Source of the DNA: Urechis unicinctus
Taxonomy: Eukaryota; Annelida; Polychaeta; Xenopneusta; Urechidae
Reading direction: 5' to 3'
Assembly: GCA_034190875.2 (NCBI GenBank)
Contig: CM067353.1
Span: 33,353,675-33,417,674, forward strand
Length of the DNA stretch: 64,000 bases
Both the position numbers and the translations under genes were made by a program. Of the stretch, positions 1 through 9,398 are shown piece after piece (position 1 is the first letter of the stretch; each line of letters starts with the position of its first letter). The notes beneath the pieces were generated by a model. That model did no database searches. It was not told the origin of the DNA and saw nothing but the letters and a program-made list of their open reading frames with translations.

Positions 1-347
1 TTTAGACAAAAATTTAAAGATTTATAGATATATCTGTGGTAGATAATCGCAAAGACAACTTATCCTTTCCACTAACTGTCACATGGGCAATTCATTGTAA
101 ATAGCCTACAACCGATTTTCATTTAATTTCAATTGTCACGTGCTGTAGAATGCATCCATTTTGAGGCGTACGTTAGCATTTTCATCTCATAACCTTAACA
201 GGTTATTGACACACCATCTATGTTGCGTGCCATACAGTCAGCTAACAATATCTGACGTCTTCATTGGTATCAGTTTGATAATAATAATCGTTTTCTGACC
301 CTGTTTTAGGTGAATTATGAGTACTGGTGCCTTTAATCCAACACATT
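1..347. repeat. Left fragment of the 2.3-kb tandem-array unit, split by the Gypsy insertion
   Basis: From about 203 to 347 this stretch aligns by eye with 11,900-12,070 and 19,500-19,660. Shared blocks include a 'ggttattgac' string, 'catacagtcagctaacaatat' versus 'catacagtcaatcaacaatat', a 'tgacgtctt' and a 'tactggtg'. It is therefore another, more diverged unit of the array described at 10,222-15,919, and the retrotransposon beginning at 348 landed inside it. I see no gene or other structure in 1-202. Confidence 0.6.
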
Positions 348-852
348 TGTAAAGCTAGTTTTTCTTGGCTTTTCTTGCTTATGCACGCTCTTCGTTATTG
401 TAAAGTTACTCACTGCCTGTAGTTGCTGGAGTGGGGACTAATCAGAGGAAATTAACGCGAGTCCTGGAGTAGAGATGCTTATTTGGTTTATTAAATTTCA
501 ACAATGAAGCTCCCTGGAATCTCGCGGTCCGAATCGTTTCTCTGACTAGGTGATCTCCCTGTACTTCCGCGAGGCCAGCTATTTTATCGGGGTTCCGGCA
601 TTGGATTACGCTCGGAACCACACCCACAGCTGGCCTCCCATTGGTCCAGGTATAGCCGGTCCCCCTTCACAAAGGTCAACCCCAACTGCTCACATGGGGC
701 GTGGGCTCGAAGGGTCATTGGCCAATGGGAAAAGGTACCAGCCAGGTCTATTATCAGGGCAAGTATCCCCGGGCTAGTGAAACATGTCGTGTTGAAAATG
801 GAAAAGAGGGGAGCGTTTCAAAAGTCAAAAGAGCTAGATTAATATCACAACA
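348..852 (-). repeat. 3' LTR of the Gypsy element
   Basis: This is the downstream LTR on the minus strand, 505 bp, and matches 8893-9398. An AATAAA polyadenylation hexamer lies at 487-492 on the minus strand, the expected place for 3' end formation of the genomic RNA. It is bounded by the polypurine tract on the internal side and by the CATT target duplication on the external side. Confidence 0.97.
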
Positions 853-860
853 TCCTCCCC
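853..860 (-). other. Polypurine tract of the Gypsy element
   Basis: The minus strand reads GGGGAGGA directly against the 3' LTR start. A purine run at this position serves as the plus-strand primer in LTR retrotransposon reverse transcription. Confidence 0.75.
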
Positions 861-3508
861 AACCATAGTTAAATTGAACTTCCACTGTTCAATCAATTTT
901 GATTTACCTTTGCATTTCGAAAATAGACTAAGTTAAAGGAAATTTGGAATATGAGTTAAAGGGTAAAGGGACAGCACGACATTAGCCCAATATTATTTGA
1001 TTTTGAATTTAGAATGATTCCAGAGTAGCTTGGACATGCGCCAATATCAATTTACATTGGCACATGTCCATAACAAAGATATTTAACATAGATGGATTAT
1101 TGATGATGAGATTATAATAATTTTACAAAAAGTGTTTCTCTAAATTTGAAAGCTATATATATATGAATTGTGTAATAGTTATACAATATGGTTATTAATG
1201 GTTTACATACTGAAATTTAACTTTTAACATTTATCACATTCCACAGTATTACTCCGCACTAAAACCCAGTGGGAAAAAAGCGATGAGCCTATACTAGACA
1301 ATGGTGGAATGGAGAAAATAAATTATTTAGCTAATTGAAATTAGGAAGAATTTAACTAATGTTACAGAAATTATTCTATATAATAACAATGCCAGGAAAA
1401 TGATTTAAGTTGATGAGTATGGCTGTTTTGTGGAGATGGGATCTCTGAAGGGCTGCCGTATTGGGTTCGCCAGGTGTCGCTTGAGGTGAGGGGAGATATG
1501 CGTTATGACGCTTGGTTGAGCCGTTGGACGTCTTCTGTATCCATGGTCAGGAAGACGTATGCTTTGGCTTGCAAGGCGTTGGCACGTCGGGTGAAGGCGC
1601 TATCTCCCTCTTGTATGGCGTAAATATACCTGGGAACAAATGAACTTACGGCAGCGATCAGTGTGCCTTGGTAATGTGTAATGTGATATATACAAAAACA
1701 AGAAATAAAATGAGTGCTCAGTGTGGTTAATGTGCGTGAGTAACTAGTGTATAATATCATGGCATCAATGTGTACAGTGGAGATAAATTTTAGAATTATT
1801 TAATATTATTTTGCGTATGGAGATTGAATGCGTGGCAAGATTCGATAAGTGGTTCGAGATGGAGAGTGTTGTTTGCGGAGCGTGGTGGCGAATCTGAGCG
1901 ACGTGGGGGTTGGCGAGATTTTGGTGTTGATAATTCCGAATTTACGTACGGATGCGGTTGTGTGGGTTGTGGTACTAGACCTGTATTAGTGAAAATTACT
2001 CTTCGATGGTCGATATCTGTGCATTTAACGATTAATTACGCGATCTACTTTACGAGTCTTTACCTTTTAAATGTTGTCTATCGCGGTCATATTAAAGAGT
2101 CCTCTGGACAGTTTCCCTGCGGGTCCCAGTAGAGCCCTCCTGAGCCTGGCTCGGTCGTTGGTGGGAAGGGGACGTCCAGAAGAGTATTTATGGTGTGCTT
2201 CTCGGAGTGGTAGAATAATTTGCACATGAAATAATGTATGGACACATATCGCACACGATCACTGTATAACATGTAAGTACGGAAGAACAACGGTGTGACA
2301 CTTTAATTGTATTTGTTGTGCGTGCCGGAGGAAATAGATATAAACATCTCACATATGCGTTGAGAATTAAATGATACAAAATACTTCTCCGTTAATTGTT
2401 TTGATGAATATGCATGTCTTCTCTTAAGCTGCAGATCCCTTCATGAAATGATACCCCGCATATACTTGAATAATATAAGATTGCGTTATGGGTAATGTGT
2501 ATCACGAAGGTTCACTAATTTTACGCGTGTCCACATGATATGAAGGACGGTGCGATAATAGTGTAGTCGACGTTACTTATAGAAAGATTTTGTCTTATAA
2601 TCTGCAACTTAGAAGTAAAAATTGTTGAACATAATTGATAATATTATAGTGCCTAATTTGCGCTGTTCGGAAGAAGACAATGTAAAAGGCTTCTAATGAC
2701 TTACCCGTACAAGTTGATTTCGTGCGATAGCGTAGGATCGAGACAAGCGTCCGTTGAGATAAGTACCCTTGTAGCGGTGATGTGTTTAATTACTAGGCCC
2801 GCATTGATATTGAGGTAGCTTTGATGTAATTGCATAGAGCCTGAGATTGTTGATAAGTGGACCATCTGATCAATGAGCTTACATATGAATGGATGTCGGA
2901 TGGTAATTTAAGCGGCTTAGTAAACTTTGATAGCCCAGTGTTGAATACAAGGTCGTAATTAAGTATCTAGAGACGATCTTTAATTGGAGTGGTCGAATTG
3001 GAGTCCCAATAAGCCTTTATAAAGCGTACGTGGGTTTAATTGGCGAAGGACTTTTATCGCTAACATTTAAGTCTGTGTCAGTTGTCTCGAATTGCAATTA
3101 AAATTATCAACGGTTCGTCGCAGACGGTTTGAAATGCGGGTGAGACAAACAAAGTGTCAATAGCATGGGTTAATGGCAGGTTAATGTTGTCTTATTGGAA
3201 TAATAGACGATATATATATATATGGTGTGTGAAATAACGGTACAAAAAGGAACATACTTACAATACGAATGTAGACGTCCTGTTTTGGGGTAAATAGTAT
3301 ATAGGTATAACAAATAATAACATGACATTAATGGGAATAATTTCTGAAAAGAAAAAACACTCTGAAAATGAATAGTTAAACATAAATTTGAAGATGAATA
3401 ATCTGAAAATGAATAAATGATGATAGTTAAATATTAATCGGTAGATGGTATATATATTGGTAAATGGTGTCACAAATCGGTAAATGTTGTCATAAATTGG
3501 TAATGTTG
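861..3508 (-). other. Long 3' internal region of the Gypsy element without a long ORF
   Basis: About 2.6 kb lies between the pol stop and the polypurine tract. It is mostly AT-rich, with GC-richer islands near 1,490-1,640, 1,840-2,000 and 2,090-2,190. No envelope-like ORF is seen. On the minus strand there is a strong donor-like GTAAGTAT just below 3,258 and a strong acceptor-like sequence (pyrimidine run then CCCAG) at about 1,629. The latter is followed by an open stretch of about 41 codons ending at 1503 with coding-like codon choice. A spliced accessory ORF or a decayed third gene is possible. I cannot identify it. Confidence 0.5.
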
Positions 3509-6500
3509 TCATAAATCGGTAATGTGCATCTTTCGCGCCAGAGACTTGGTGGCGCTGTTGATTTTGTCCTCAAAAATCCACTCAGATTGTCCGCCTGCAA
3601 ACATGATGTTATACTTGACTTTATTTGAAAATCGAGGAACCTTTGATCCAATCAATTTTACCACATCATGTGTCTTCCCATCCTTACGTACGGCTTGTGG
3701 CTTGTGGGAAGTTTTGGTAAAGGCGGTTGTTGGTGGGACATTTTGTCCGGAGGGAGCATTTGCGCGTGTTGTTTCGAATGATTGTTTGCATGTGCGCCGT
3801 CGGGGCAGAAGGCTTGGTGTATTAGCCATGGAGGGTGTTGAAGGGGTCGCGTGGACAACGCTGGGGGCAGCGGATCTGTCAGCAGTCCGATCGACTCTAG
3901 GGCGTAGCCCTGCTCTGCGGGGCGCATCGTCAGGCACGTCCGAGTCCGAATCGTCATTATCTGTTGCAGCTTGATTAAAGCTGTCGCTGGGAAGATCCTC
4001 TTCCGATAGATCCCCGAGATCCTCAACATTCAAAGGATCCCATTTGTTGGTCTTTGCCCTTATGTGTCCCTTCTTCAAACGCATAACATTGACTGTCTTG
4101 TCCAAGTGCTTTCCGTCTGATAGGCGTTTTAATTTAACCGTGGTAGGGGTTGCATATCCGACAACGATAAAAGGCCCATGAAAATTTTTCTGCAGTTTCC
4201 GTTTCGTTTTTCGTACTCGAATTGTTGGTTGGTAAACGTATACTGCGTCACCGGCTTCGATGGGGTTGTCTTTGGTGGTTTTATCATACTGATCCTTCAT
4301 TTTCATTTGTTGTTCGACTAGGTGCTGTTCGGCAAATTTGGAAATTTCCGCTTGTGTTTGCAGCATTTCGACAATGTGATCCTTGTATGTGTTGGGGGTT
4401 TTGAGGGGGTCTGGAAGATCCATTTCCGCTGGTAACACAGGCATTCTGCCGAATACTAACATATAGCTTGAATAACCAAGTGGTTGACTTTCAGAAGTGT
4501 TCAGAGCAAATACTAATGGCATTAGGTGCTGGTCCCAGTCTGTTTGCTTAGGACTGACATAATTCCTTAGAAGATTTAGTATGGAGCGCTGACAACGTTC
4601 CGTTTGACCTTGACTTTGAGCATGGTACGCCGAACTGAAACTTTGCTTAATTTTGAAAAGGGAGCATAATTCCTGAAATAGGGAGCTAATGAAAGCGGAT
4701 CCATTATCGGAGAGAAGTCGCTTGGGTGCACCATAGACACAGATGACTCTCTCGTAAAAACCCTTAGCAATTGATTTGGCTGTAATGTCACGAGTCGGCC
4801 ATGCGATGACATAGCGACTGTATTGGTCAGTGACACACACCATGTGCTCGTTACCGAAGCGCGTTTTCGGTAATGGGCCGACTGTGTCGATCGTCATAGT
4901 GTGGAACGGTCCTGGGGCAGGCTCACAGATGATAAGTGGGGGCCGAATAGAGGCATTGGAACTTTTGGATGCATTGCAGGACTTACATGTGTGAACATAT
5001 TCGTTTATGTCCCTGATCATCCCGATCCAAGTATAACGCGGCCGCATGACTGAAATCATTCGCGAAGCGCCCAGATGTCCGCCTAGAGGTGCATCGTGAT
5101 GCATTTTGAGGAAATGTTCCTTGAGGTTTTGAGGGATGACTAACTGTGCCATTGCTTTATTTGGCTCCGGTCCCTGTGATGTTAATATATGATACAGGAG
5201 ATCGTCAGCAATAAAATAGTTTTGCTCGCGTTTGAGCAGCACGTCTGCCTCTTGTTTATTGGTGGGAACAGTGCCATACTTGAGGAGTCGTAAAACTATA
5301 CTGCATTGGGGATCAAGTCTTTGCTGACGTCTTATCTGTTCTCGGCTTAAGGTGATTGAATCCCAATTAGTTTTCGCTTGGTTTGTAAGCCGATGTCGGA
5401 GCTCAGTGCGTTGAGTCCGCTTATCAGTAACTGCACATAGGGCTTCTGTTTCATAATTGTCCTCTGAATCTAGAGATAGCAAGGCAAGTTTATCGTGATC
5501 GCGAGGGAAGGCAGATAACTTGCCCGCTGCAGTGGCGGGAATAGTGCATATAGACTGATGCACGAATTCCTCATCCGATTCACCTGGTTGAGAGTTAAGC
5601 GATGGGATCACGCATGGCACATCATGAAACTTAACTTGAAGTTTTGCCGTTAACCGCGTTGTCGGCTTGCTAATTATTTCGGGATGGTGAATCGCTGTTA
5701 ACAAGTCGGGCTTGTCCGGTCGCAATTGAGGGGAGCAAAACGGTGGCGTTGTTGTAAGGGGAAGCGGATTAACAGGGGTGACCGTGTCAAGATCGGGAAA
5801 ACGATCGATTACGTCATCAGCATCGGTGCGGGTGATGTCATAAGGACGTCGACTTAATGCATCCGGGACAATGTTGTCCTTCCCTTTAACATGACTCACC
5901 TCAAATTGAAATTGCTGTATGAATGTGACCCATCTTGCTAGTCTACCCTGAGGCTGCTTTAACCCTAATATCCATTTGAGGGCTGAATGATCAGTATGTA
6001 ACTGGAATTTCTGTCCCTCAAGATACACTCTGAAGTGTTGAATTCCCCATACTACTGCAAGAAGTTCCTGTTCTGTAGTGGAATAATTTGCTTCAGATTT
6101 AGTGAGACCTCTCCCTGCAAACCCTATCGGTCGCAGCTTGCCGTCAATTTCCTGGCTAAGACATGCGCCTAATCCTAGCTTACTAGCATCAGTCGACAAT
6201 ACGAATGGTTTGCTGAAATCGGGAAAGGCTAAAACCTGAGAACTTACCAGCGCCTTTTTCAAGGCGTCAAATGCGGTTTGGCATTCTGGCGACCACGTGA
6301 ATGATTGATTCTTCTTGGTCAAAGCATATAGAGGGCGCGCAATAATTGCGTAGCCACTGATGAACCTTCTGAAAAAGCCCGTTAATCCCAGGAAAGCACG
6401 TACGTCTTTGAGTTTTGTGGGTGTAGGGTAAGATTCAATTGCTTCTAATTTGTCAGGATTGGGTAATATGCCTTCTGGCTGCAATACATGGCCCAGATAC

Positions 6501-8059
6501 TTTACCTTTTTCACGGCAAACGAACATTTTCTGGGGTGTAGCTTCAGGTTGGCATTGCGTAACCGAACAAATATTTCCCGGAGATGTTTAAGATGCAAGT
6601 CAAATGTGGGCGAAAAACAACAGATATCATCGATGTATGCCATGACGTATTTGTATTGTATGTTACGCAACAAAGAGTCAATGAGGGATTGAAACACGCT
6701 CGGCGCGTTCCGTATGCCCTGGGGCATCGTTCGATACCTGTATTTCCCGGAAGGTGTGATAAACCCAGTTTTATCCCTGGACTCTGGATCTAAGGGGATT
6801 TGATGGAACCCTTGAGTGCAATCAAGAACTGAGAAATACTTGGGTTTGTTCTCACCTACACAATCTAACACTTCATCTAACCTGGGAATTCGAAGGACTT
6901 GAGGGATGGTTACCGCATTAAGACCTCTGTAATCAATAACAAGTCTTAGACCACCACCGGCTTTCTTAACTAAAAGGGCCGGCGATGCCCAGGCTCCGTC
7001 GTGAGCTTCCTCGATTAGTCCTTGTTGGATTTGTTGATCGATGATTTTGTCCATTTCCTGTCTGCCCTGGGGAGCCATTCTATAGGGATACTTATGAACA
7101 GGAGTAGAGCCCGGGAGAATCTCAATTTTGCACGAAGTTTTATCGGTCAACCCTAACTCCTTGGTTATTGGATTGACAAAACAGTCGGCGAATTCTGCTA
7201 CCAGGTCTTTAAGCTGTTGGCGCTCAATTTCACTTACCTGAGACTGGCTCCAGTCTACATTTGGTACATGGCTAGTATCATGTGAGGGCAAATGACATGC
7301 ATTCAATTTAACGTACTCACCTTCACTAGCATTCATATTGTCATCAATTTTGTACTGGAAGGTTTCTACATCATTGTCCCAGCGATCAAATGTGGCAATT
7401 CTCTCACCCTTGGTAATTAACTTTGCAACGGGGGTAGTGTTAAACAATCTTACTGGCACGCAGTTGTCATTGACGGTTACTGCTGCACGGGCTAACAAAA
7501 TACCCTTGGAATTCAAATGCGGGAAAACTGAACATTCCCCTGTTGTTTTGCTTTCAGTTTTACGGAAAAGATTTCCTGCACATATAATTTCTGAAAAGGG
7601 ATCAATGGTAATATTCTGTGCAGAGTGTACTGGGACATTGGTCGTGAATGAAATGGTACCAGTTCCGAAATTCATTACTGCTGAATGTTTCTTTAGAAAT
7701 GGAATGCCTAAGTACATTGGGGAGTGAGAGTGGCTCAATACCACAAAATCAGCGGATAACCTTTGGTTATGTACATAGAATGGTAAGGTAATGTTACCTA
7801 GAGTAGTTACCTGAGTGTTGTTGGCACACACACATTTGCTAATTTTAGACTTAAATCTGTTCCGTAATGTTGGTGGCAATTTGGCCAATACGTCTACAGA
7901 TAAGAAATTCAGATCAGCTCCTGAGTCGACTTTAGCTTTGTATCGCTTATTTGATAGCGTTATAGTCAACTCATTGTTGTCTAAAATGTGATTGCCGTAC
8001 TTACCAGTGGCCGTTGTAGTTCCAATGTTGTCGTCTTGAAGGTCTGGCCCGTTACTCAC
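3509..8059 (-). CDS. pol: Gypsy Pol polyprotein: protease, reverse transcriptase, RNase H, integrase
   Basis: This is an uninterrupted ORF of about 1,516 codons. It has no ATG at its 5' end and is expected to be made by -1 frameshifting from gag, so its open frame really begins near 8,088. Counting from the GTG at 8059, the aspartic protease has DSGA at 45-48. The reverse transcriptase (about 325-500) has VIDYRGLN and the catalytic YIDD at 475-478. RNase H has acidic residues D624, E665 and D690. The integrase has an HHCC zinc module (H988, H995, C1025, C1028) and DDE residues D1058, D1118 and E1154. A GPY/F module ('HGPF') follows near 1,294. The acidic, Ser-rich tail ends with a module near 1,465-1,505 that faintly resembles a chromodomain ('VKYNIMF...SEWIFEDKI'); that reading is weak. 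All catalytic residues are present, so the protein looks functional. Confidence 0.97.
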   Translation of the reverse strand: MSNGPDLQDDNIGTTTATGKYGNHILDNNELTITLSNKRYKAKVDSGADLNFLSVDVLAKLPPTLRNRFKSKISKCVCANNTQVTTLGNITLPFYVHNQRLSADFVVLSHSHSPMYLGIPFLKKHSAVMNFGTGTISFTTNVPVHSAQNITIDPFSEIICAGNLFRKTESKTTGECSVFPHLNSKGILLARAAVTVNDNCVPVRLFNTTPVAKLITKGERIATFDRWDNDVETFQYKIDDNMNASEGEYVKLNACHLPSHDTSHVPNVDWSQSQVSEIERQQLKDLVAEFADCFVNPITKELGLTDKTSCKIEILPGSTPVHKYPYRMAPQGRQEMDKIIDQQIQQGLIEEAHDGAWASPALLVKKAGGGLRLVIDYRGLNAVTIPQVLRIPRLDEVLDCVGENKPKYFSVLDCTQGFHQIPLDPESRDKTGFITPSGKYRYRTMPQGIRNAPSVFQSLIDSLLRNIQYKYVMAYIDDICCFSPTFDLHLKHLREIFVRLRNANLKLHPRKCSFAVKKVKYLGHVLQPEGILPNPDKLEAIESYPTPTKLKDVRAFLGLTGFFRRFISGYAIIARPLYALTKKNQSFTWSPECQTAFDALKKALVSSQVLAFPDFSKPFVLSTDASKLGLGACLSQEIDGKLRPIGFAGRGLTKSEANYSTTEQELLAVVWGIQHFRVYLEGQKFQLHTDHSALKWILGLKQPQGRLARWVTFIQQFQFEVSHVKGKDNIVPDALSRRPYDITRTDADDVIDRFPDLDTVTPVNPLPLTTTPPFCSPQLRPDKPDLLTAIHHPEIISKPTTRLTAKLQVKFHDVPCVIPSLNSQPGESDEEFVHQSICTIPATAAGKLSAFPRDHDKLALLSLDSEDNYETEALCAVTDKRTQRTELRHRLTNQAKTNWDSITLSREQIRRQQRLDPQCSIVLRLLKYGTVPTNKQEADVLLKREQNYFIADDLLYHILTSQGPEPNKAMAQLVIPQNLKEHFLKMHHDAPLGGHLGASRMISVMRPRYTWIGMIRDINEYVHTCKSCNASKSSNASIRPPLIICEPAPGPFHTMTIDTVGPLPKTRFGNEHMVCVTDQYSRYVIAWPTRDITAKSIAKGFYERVICVYGAPKRLLSDNGSAFISSLFQELCSLFKIKQSFSSAYHAQSQGQTERCQRSILNLLRNYVSPKQTDWDQHLMPLVFALNTSESQPLGYSSYMLVFGRMPVLPAEMDLPDPLKTPNTYKDHIVEMLQTQAEISKFAEQHLVEQQMKMKDQYDKTTKDNPIEAGDAVYVYQPTIRVRKTKRKLQKNFHGPFIVVGYATPTTVKLKRLSDGKHLDKTVNVMRLKKGHIRAKTNKWDPLNVEDLGDLSEEDLPSDSFNQAATDNDDSDSDVPDDAPRRAGLRPRVDRTADRSAAPSVVHATPSTPSMANTPSLLPRRRTCKQSFETTRANAPSGQNVPPTTAFTKTSHKPQAVRKDGKTHDVVKLIGSKVPRFSNKVKYNIMFAGGQSEWIFEDKINSATKSLARKMHITDL

Positions 8060-8089
8060 AGAGTCAGCAACGGGCGATGCTAGTTTCCC
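8047..8089 (-). promoter_or_regulatory. Programmed -1 ribosomal frameshift site between gag and pol
   Basis: In gag frame the minus strand reads CAG GGA AAC TAG. The heptamer GGGAAAC (8083-8089) fits the X-XXY-YYZ slippery rule and ends just before the gag stop (8080-8082). A 7-nt spacer (8076-8082) is followed by a perfect 7-bp GC-rich stem, GCCCGTT (8069-8075) with AACGGGC (8047-8053). The 15-nt apical part contains a further 4-bp ACTC/GAGT stem with a 3-nt loop. Slipping back one base enters the pol frame, which is open from there through 3509. The same heptamer type is used by some retroviruses at gag-pro. Site, spacing, stem and frames are read directly; activity is inferred. Confidence 0.85.
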
Positions 8090-8742
8090 TGGAAGTGACA
8101 GGTAGAACTAGCATGCCCTAGCTTTCTGCATTTGGTGCAGGAGAGGTTGATGTTAGTGCGACATTGCTCCTTGTGGTGTCCGACATTATGGCACCTGCGG
8201 CAGAGTTGCTGCCGGCAGTTCCTTTCGGAGTGCCCTCTTCGGCTGCAGACCGAGCATTGAGTGGCAATCGGACGATTTTCGCGTTCGTGGGGATATTGTC
8301 GGCGGTCGCGATTGTGGGAGTTATCCCGTACATAATTTCGGCCTCCGGACGGATGCCTGTGGTTGTCGCGGCGGTACGAGGTGTTTACGTAATCACGACG
8401 GCTTTCGTGACTTCGATCGTCCGCGCGTCTGCTGCCTCGCTCATCCCATCGGTCATAAGCTGGATAGCTGTCGCATGAGGGGCTTCGCCGATATCTCTTG
8501 TCACTACGGTCTGTTGAAGGGGAACGTCCTCTATCATCAAAACTTACCTGTTTCGGGGCCACGGAAAGCTGTAGAAGACGCATTTGCTCTTTGAGGTCGT
8601 TTATATCTCGTTCCTGTGGAGAAGGTGGTGGGGGAAGAGATGAGCCTCGCATGATGGTCTCTAATCGCGTAAGCGTGTCCGATTCCGACGGGGTTGATGA
8701 TTCGAAGCGGCGAGCCACTTGTTCTGTGCTGCTCTGCGACAT
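8080..8742 (-). CDS. gag: Short Gag (nucleocapsid-type) protein of the Gypsy element
   Basis: This 220-residue ORF starts at the first ATG after an in-frame stop in the 150-nt leader. The N-terminal half is Ser/Pro-rich, and about residues 65-160 are very Arg/Asp/Ser-rich and probably disordered. The C-terminus has three perfect CCHC zinc knuckles of form C-x2-C-x4-H-x4-C at residues 163-176, 181-194 and 202-215, which would bind element RNA. Gypsy Gags usually have a capsid domain of about 200 residues before the knuckles. None is recognisable here, and the protein is roughly half the usual length. Either this copy or its family has lost the capsid, or the capsid is too diverged to see. The last codons overlap the frameshift site that leads into pol. 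Confidence 0.88.
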   Translation of the reverse strand: MSQSSTEQVARRFESSTPSESDTLTRLETIMRGSSLPPPPSPQERDINDLKEQMRLLQLSVAPKQVSFDDRGRSPSTDRSDKRYRRSPSCDSYPAYDRWDERGSRRADDRSHESRRDYVNTSYRRDNHRHPSGGRNYVRDNSHNRDRRQYPHERENRPIATQCSVCSRRGHSERNCRQQLCRRCHNVGHHKEQCRTNINLSCTKCRKLGHASSTCHFQGN

Positions 8743-8870
8743 GGTTGGATTTGGCTTCGTGCGAATTCTCGGCGTAGCAATTGTCAGCTATTTTCCTGTA
8801 CGAAGGAGCATATAGTAGAGCGCTTTGTACCGGGAAGTTTTTTTTTTTCTGATAACAGTGGAAGTTATCA

Positions 8871-8890
8871 AATACCCGGATTCTCCACCA
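8871..8890 (-). other. Primer-binding site of the Gypsy element, with adjacent hairpin
   Basis: Two bases inside the 5' LTR the minus strand reads TGGTGGAGAATCCGGGTATT. The initial TGG is what is expected opposite the CCA end of a tRNA primer, and the implied tRNA end ('CCGGATTCTCCA-CCA') has a plausible acceptor and T-arm layout. I cannot name the tRNA. Immediately downstream, a 7-bp perfect stem (TGATAAC/GTTATCA, 8850-8856 and 8864-8870, 7-nt loop) abuts the site. Confidence 0.65.
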
Positions 8891-8892
8891 AA

Positions 8893-9398
8893 TGTAAAGC
8901 TAGTTTTTCTTGGCTTTTCTTGCTTATGCACGCTCTTCGTTATTGTAAAGTTACTCACTGCCTGTAGTTGCTGGAGTGGGGACTAATCAGAGGAAATTAA
9001 CGCGAGTCCTGGAGTAGAGATGCTTATTTGGTTTATTAAATTTCAACAATGAAGCTCCCTGGAATCTCGCGGTCCGAATCGTTTCTCTGACTAGGTGATC
9101 TCCCTGTACTTCCGCGAGGCCAGCTATTTTATCGGGGTTCCGGCATTGGATTACGCTCGGAACCACACCCACAGCTGGCCTCCCATTGGTCCAGGTATAG
9201 CCGGTCCCCCTTCACAAAGGTCAACCCCAACTGCTCACATGGGGCGTGGGCTCGAAGGGTCATTGGCCAATGGGAAAAGGTACCAGCCAGGTCTATTATC
9301 AGGGCAAGTATCCCCGGGCTAGTGAAACATGTCGTGTTGAAAATGGAAAAGAGGGGGAGCGTTTCAAAAGTCAAAAGAGCTAGATTAATATCACAACA
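8893..9398 (-). repeat. 5' LTR of the Gypsy element
   Basis: This is the upstream LTR on the minus strand, 506 bp, starting TGTTGTGATATT and ending GCTTTACA in element orientation. Its U3 part contains two inverted CCAAT-type motifs (plus-strand 'cattggccaatggg' near 9,260 and 'cccattggtcc' near 9,181), the kind of sites bound by NF-Y in LTR promoters. No classical TATA box is obvious. It is identical to the 348-852 LTR apart from a one-base length difference in a G run. The short ORFs inside it (plus and minus, 60-90 codons) occur in both LTR copies and are not genes. Confidence 0.97.

Larger units (their letters stand above)
348..9398 (-). mobile_element. Nearly intact, recently inserted Ty3/Gypsy LTR retrotransposon
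   Basis: Two direct long terminal repeats of 505 and 506 bp, with TG...CA ends, enclose a primer-binding site, a short gag, a full-length pol and a polypurine tract, all reading on the minus strand. The flanks carry a 4-bp target duplication CATT (344-347 and 9399-9402). A 5-bp ACATT reading is possible if one A is shared with the LTR end. By eye the LTRs differ only by one G in a G run (near 813 versus 9354), so the copy is very young. Pol has the order protease, reverse transcriptase, RNase H, integrase, which is diagnostic of Ty3/Gypsy (Metaviridae) rather than Copia. Unusual points are a gag with no visible capsid domain and about 2.6 kb without a long ORF between pol and the 3' LTR. Confidence 0.97.

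Noticed and set aside
442-777. Short ORFs of 61 and 75 codons, repeated at 8,987-9,322
   Set aside because: They lie inside the two LTRs and are identical only because the LTRs are; no protein similarity and overlapping on opposite strands.
3522-3974. Plus-strand ORF of 150 codons opposite pol
   Set aside because: It is antisense to the well-supported pol tail and is open because of the codon composition of that region.
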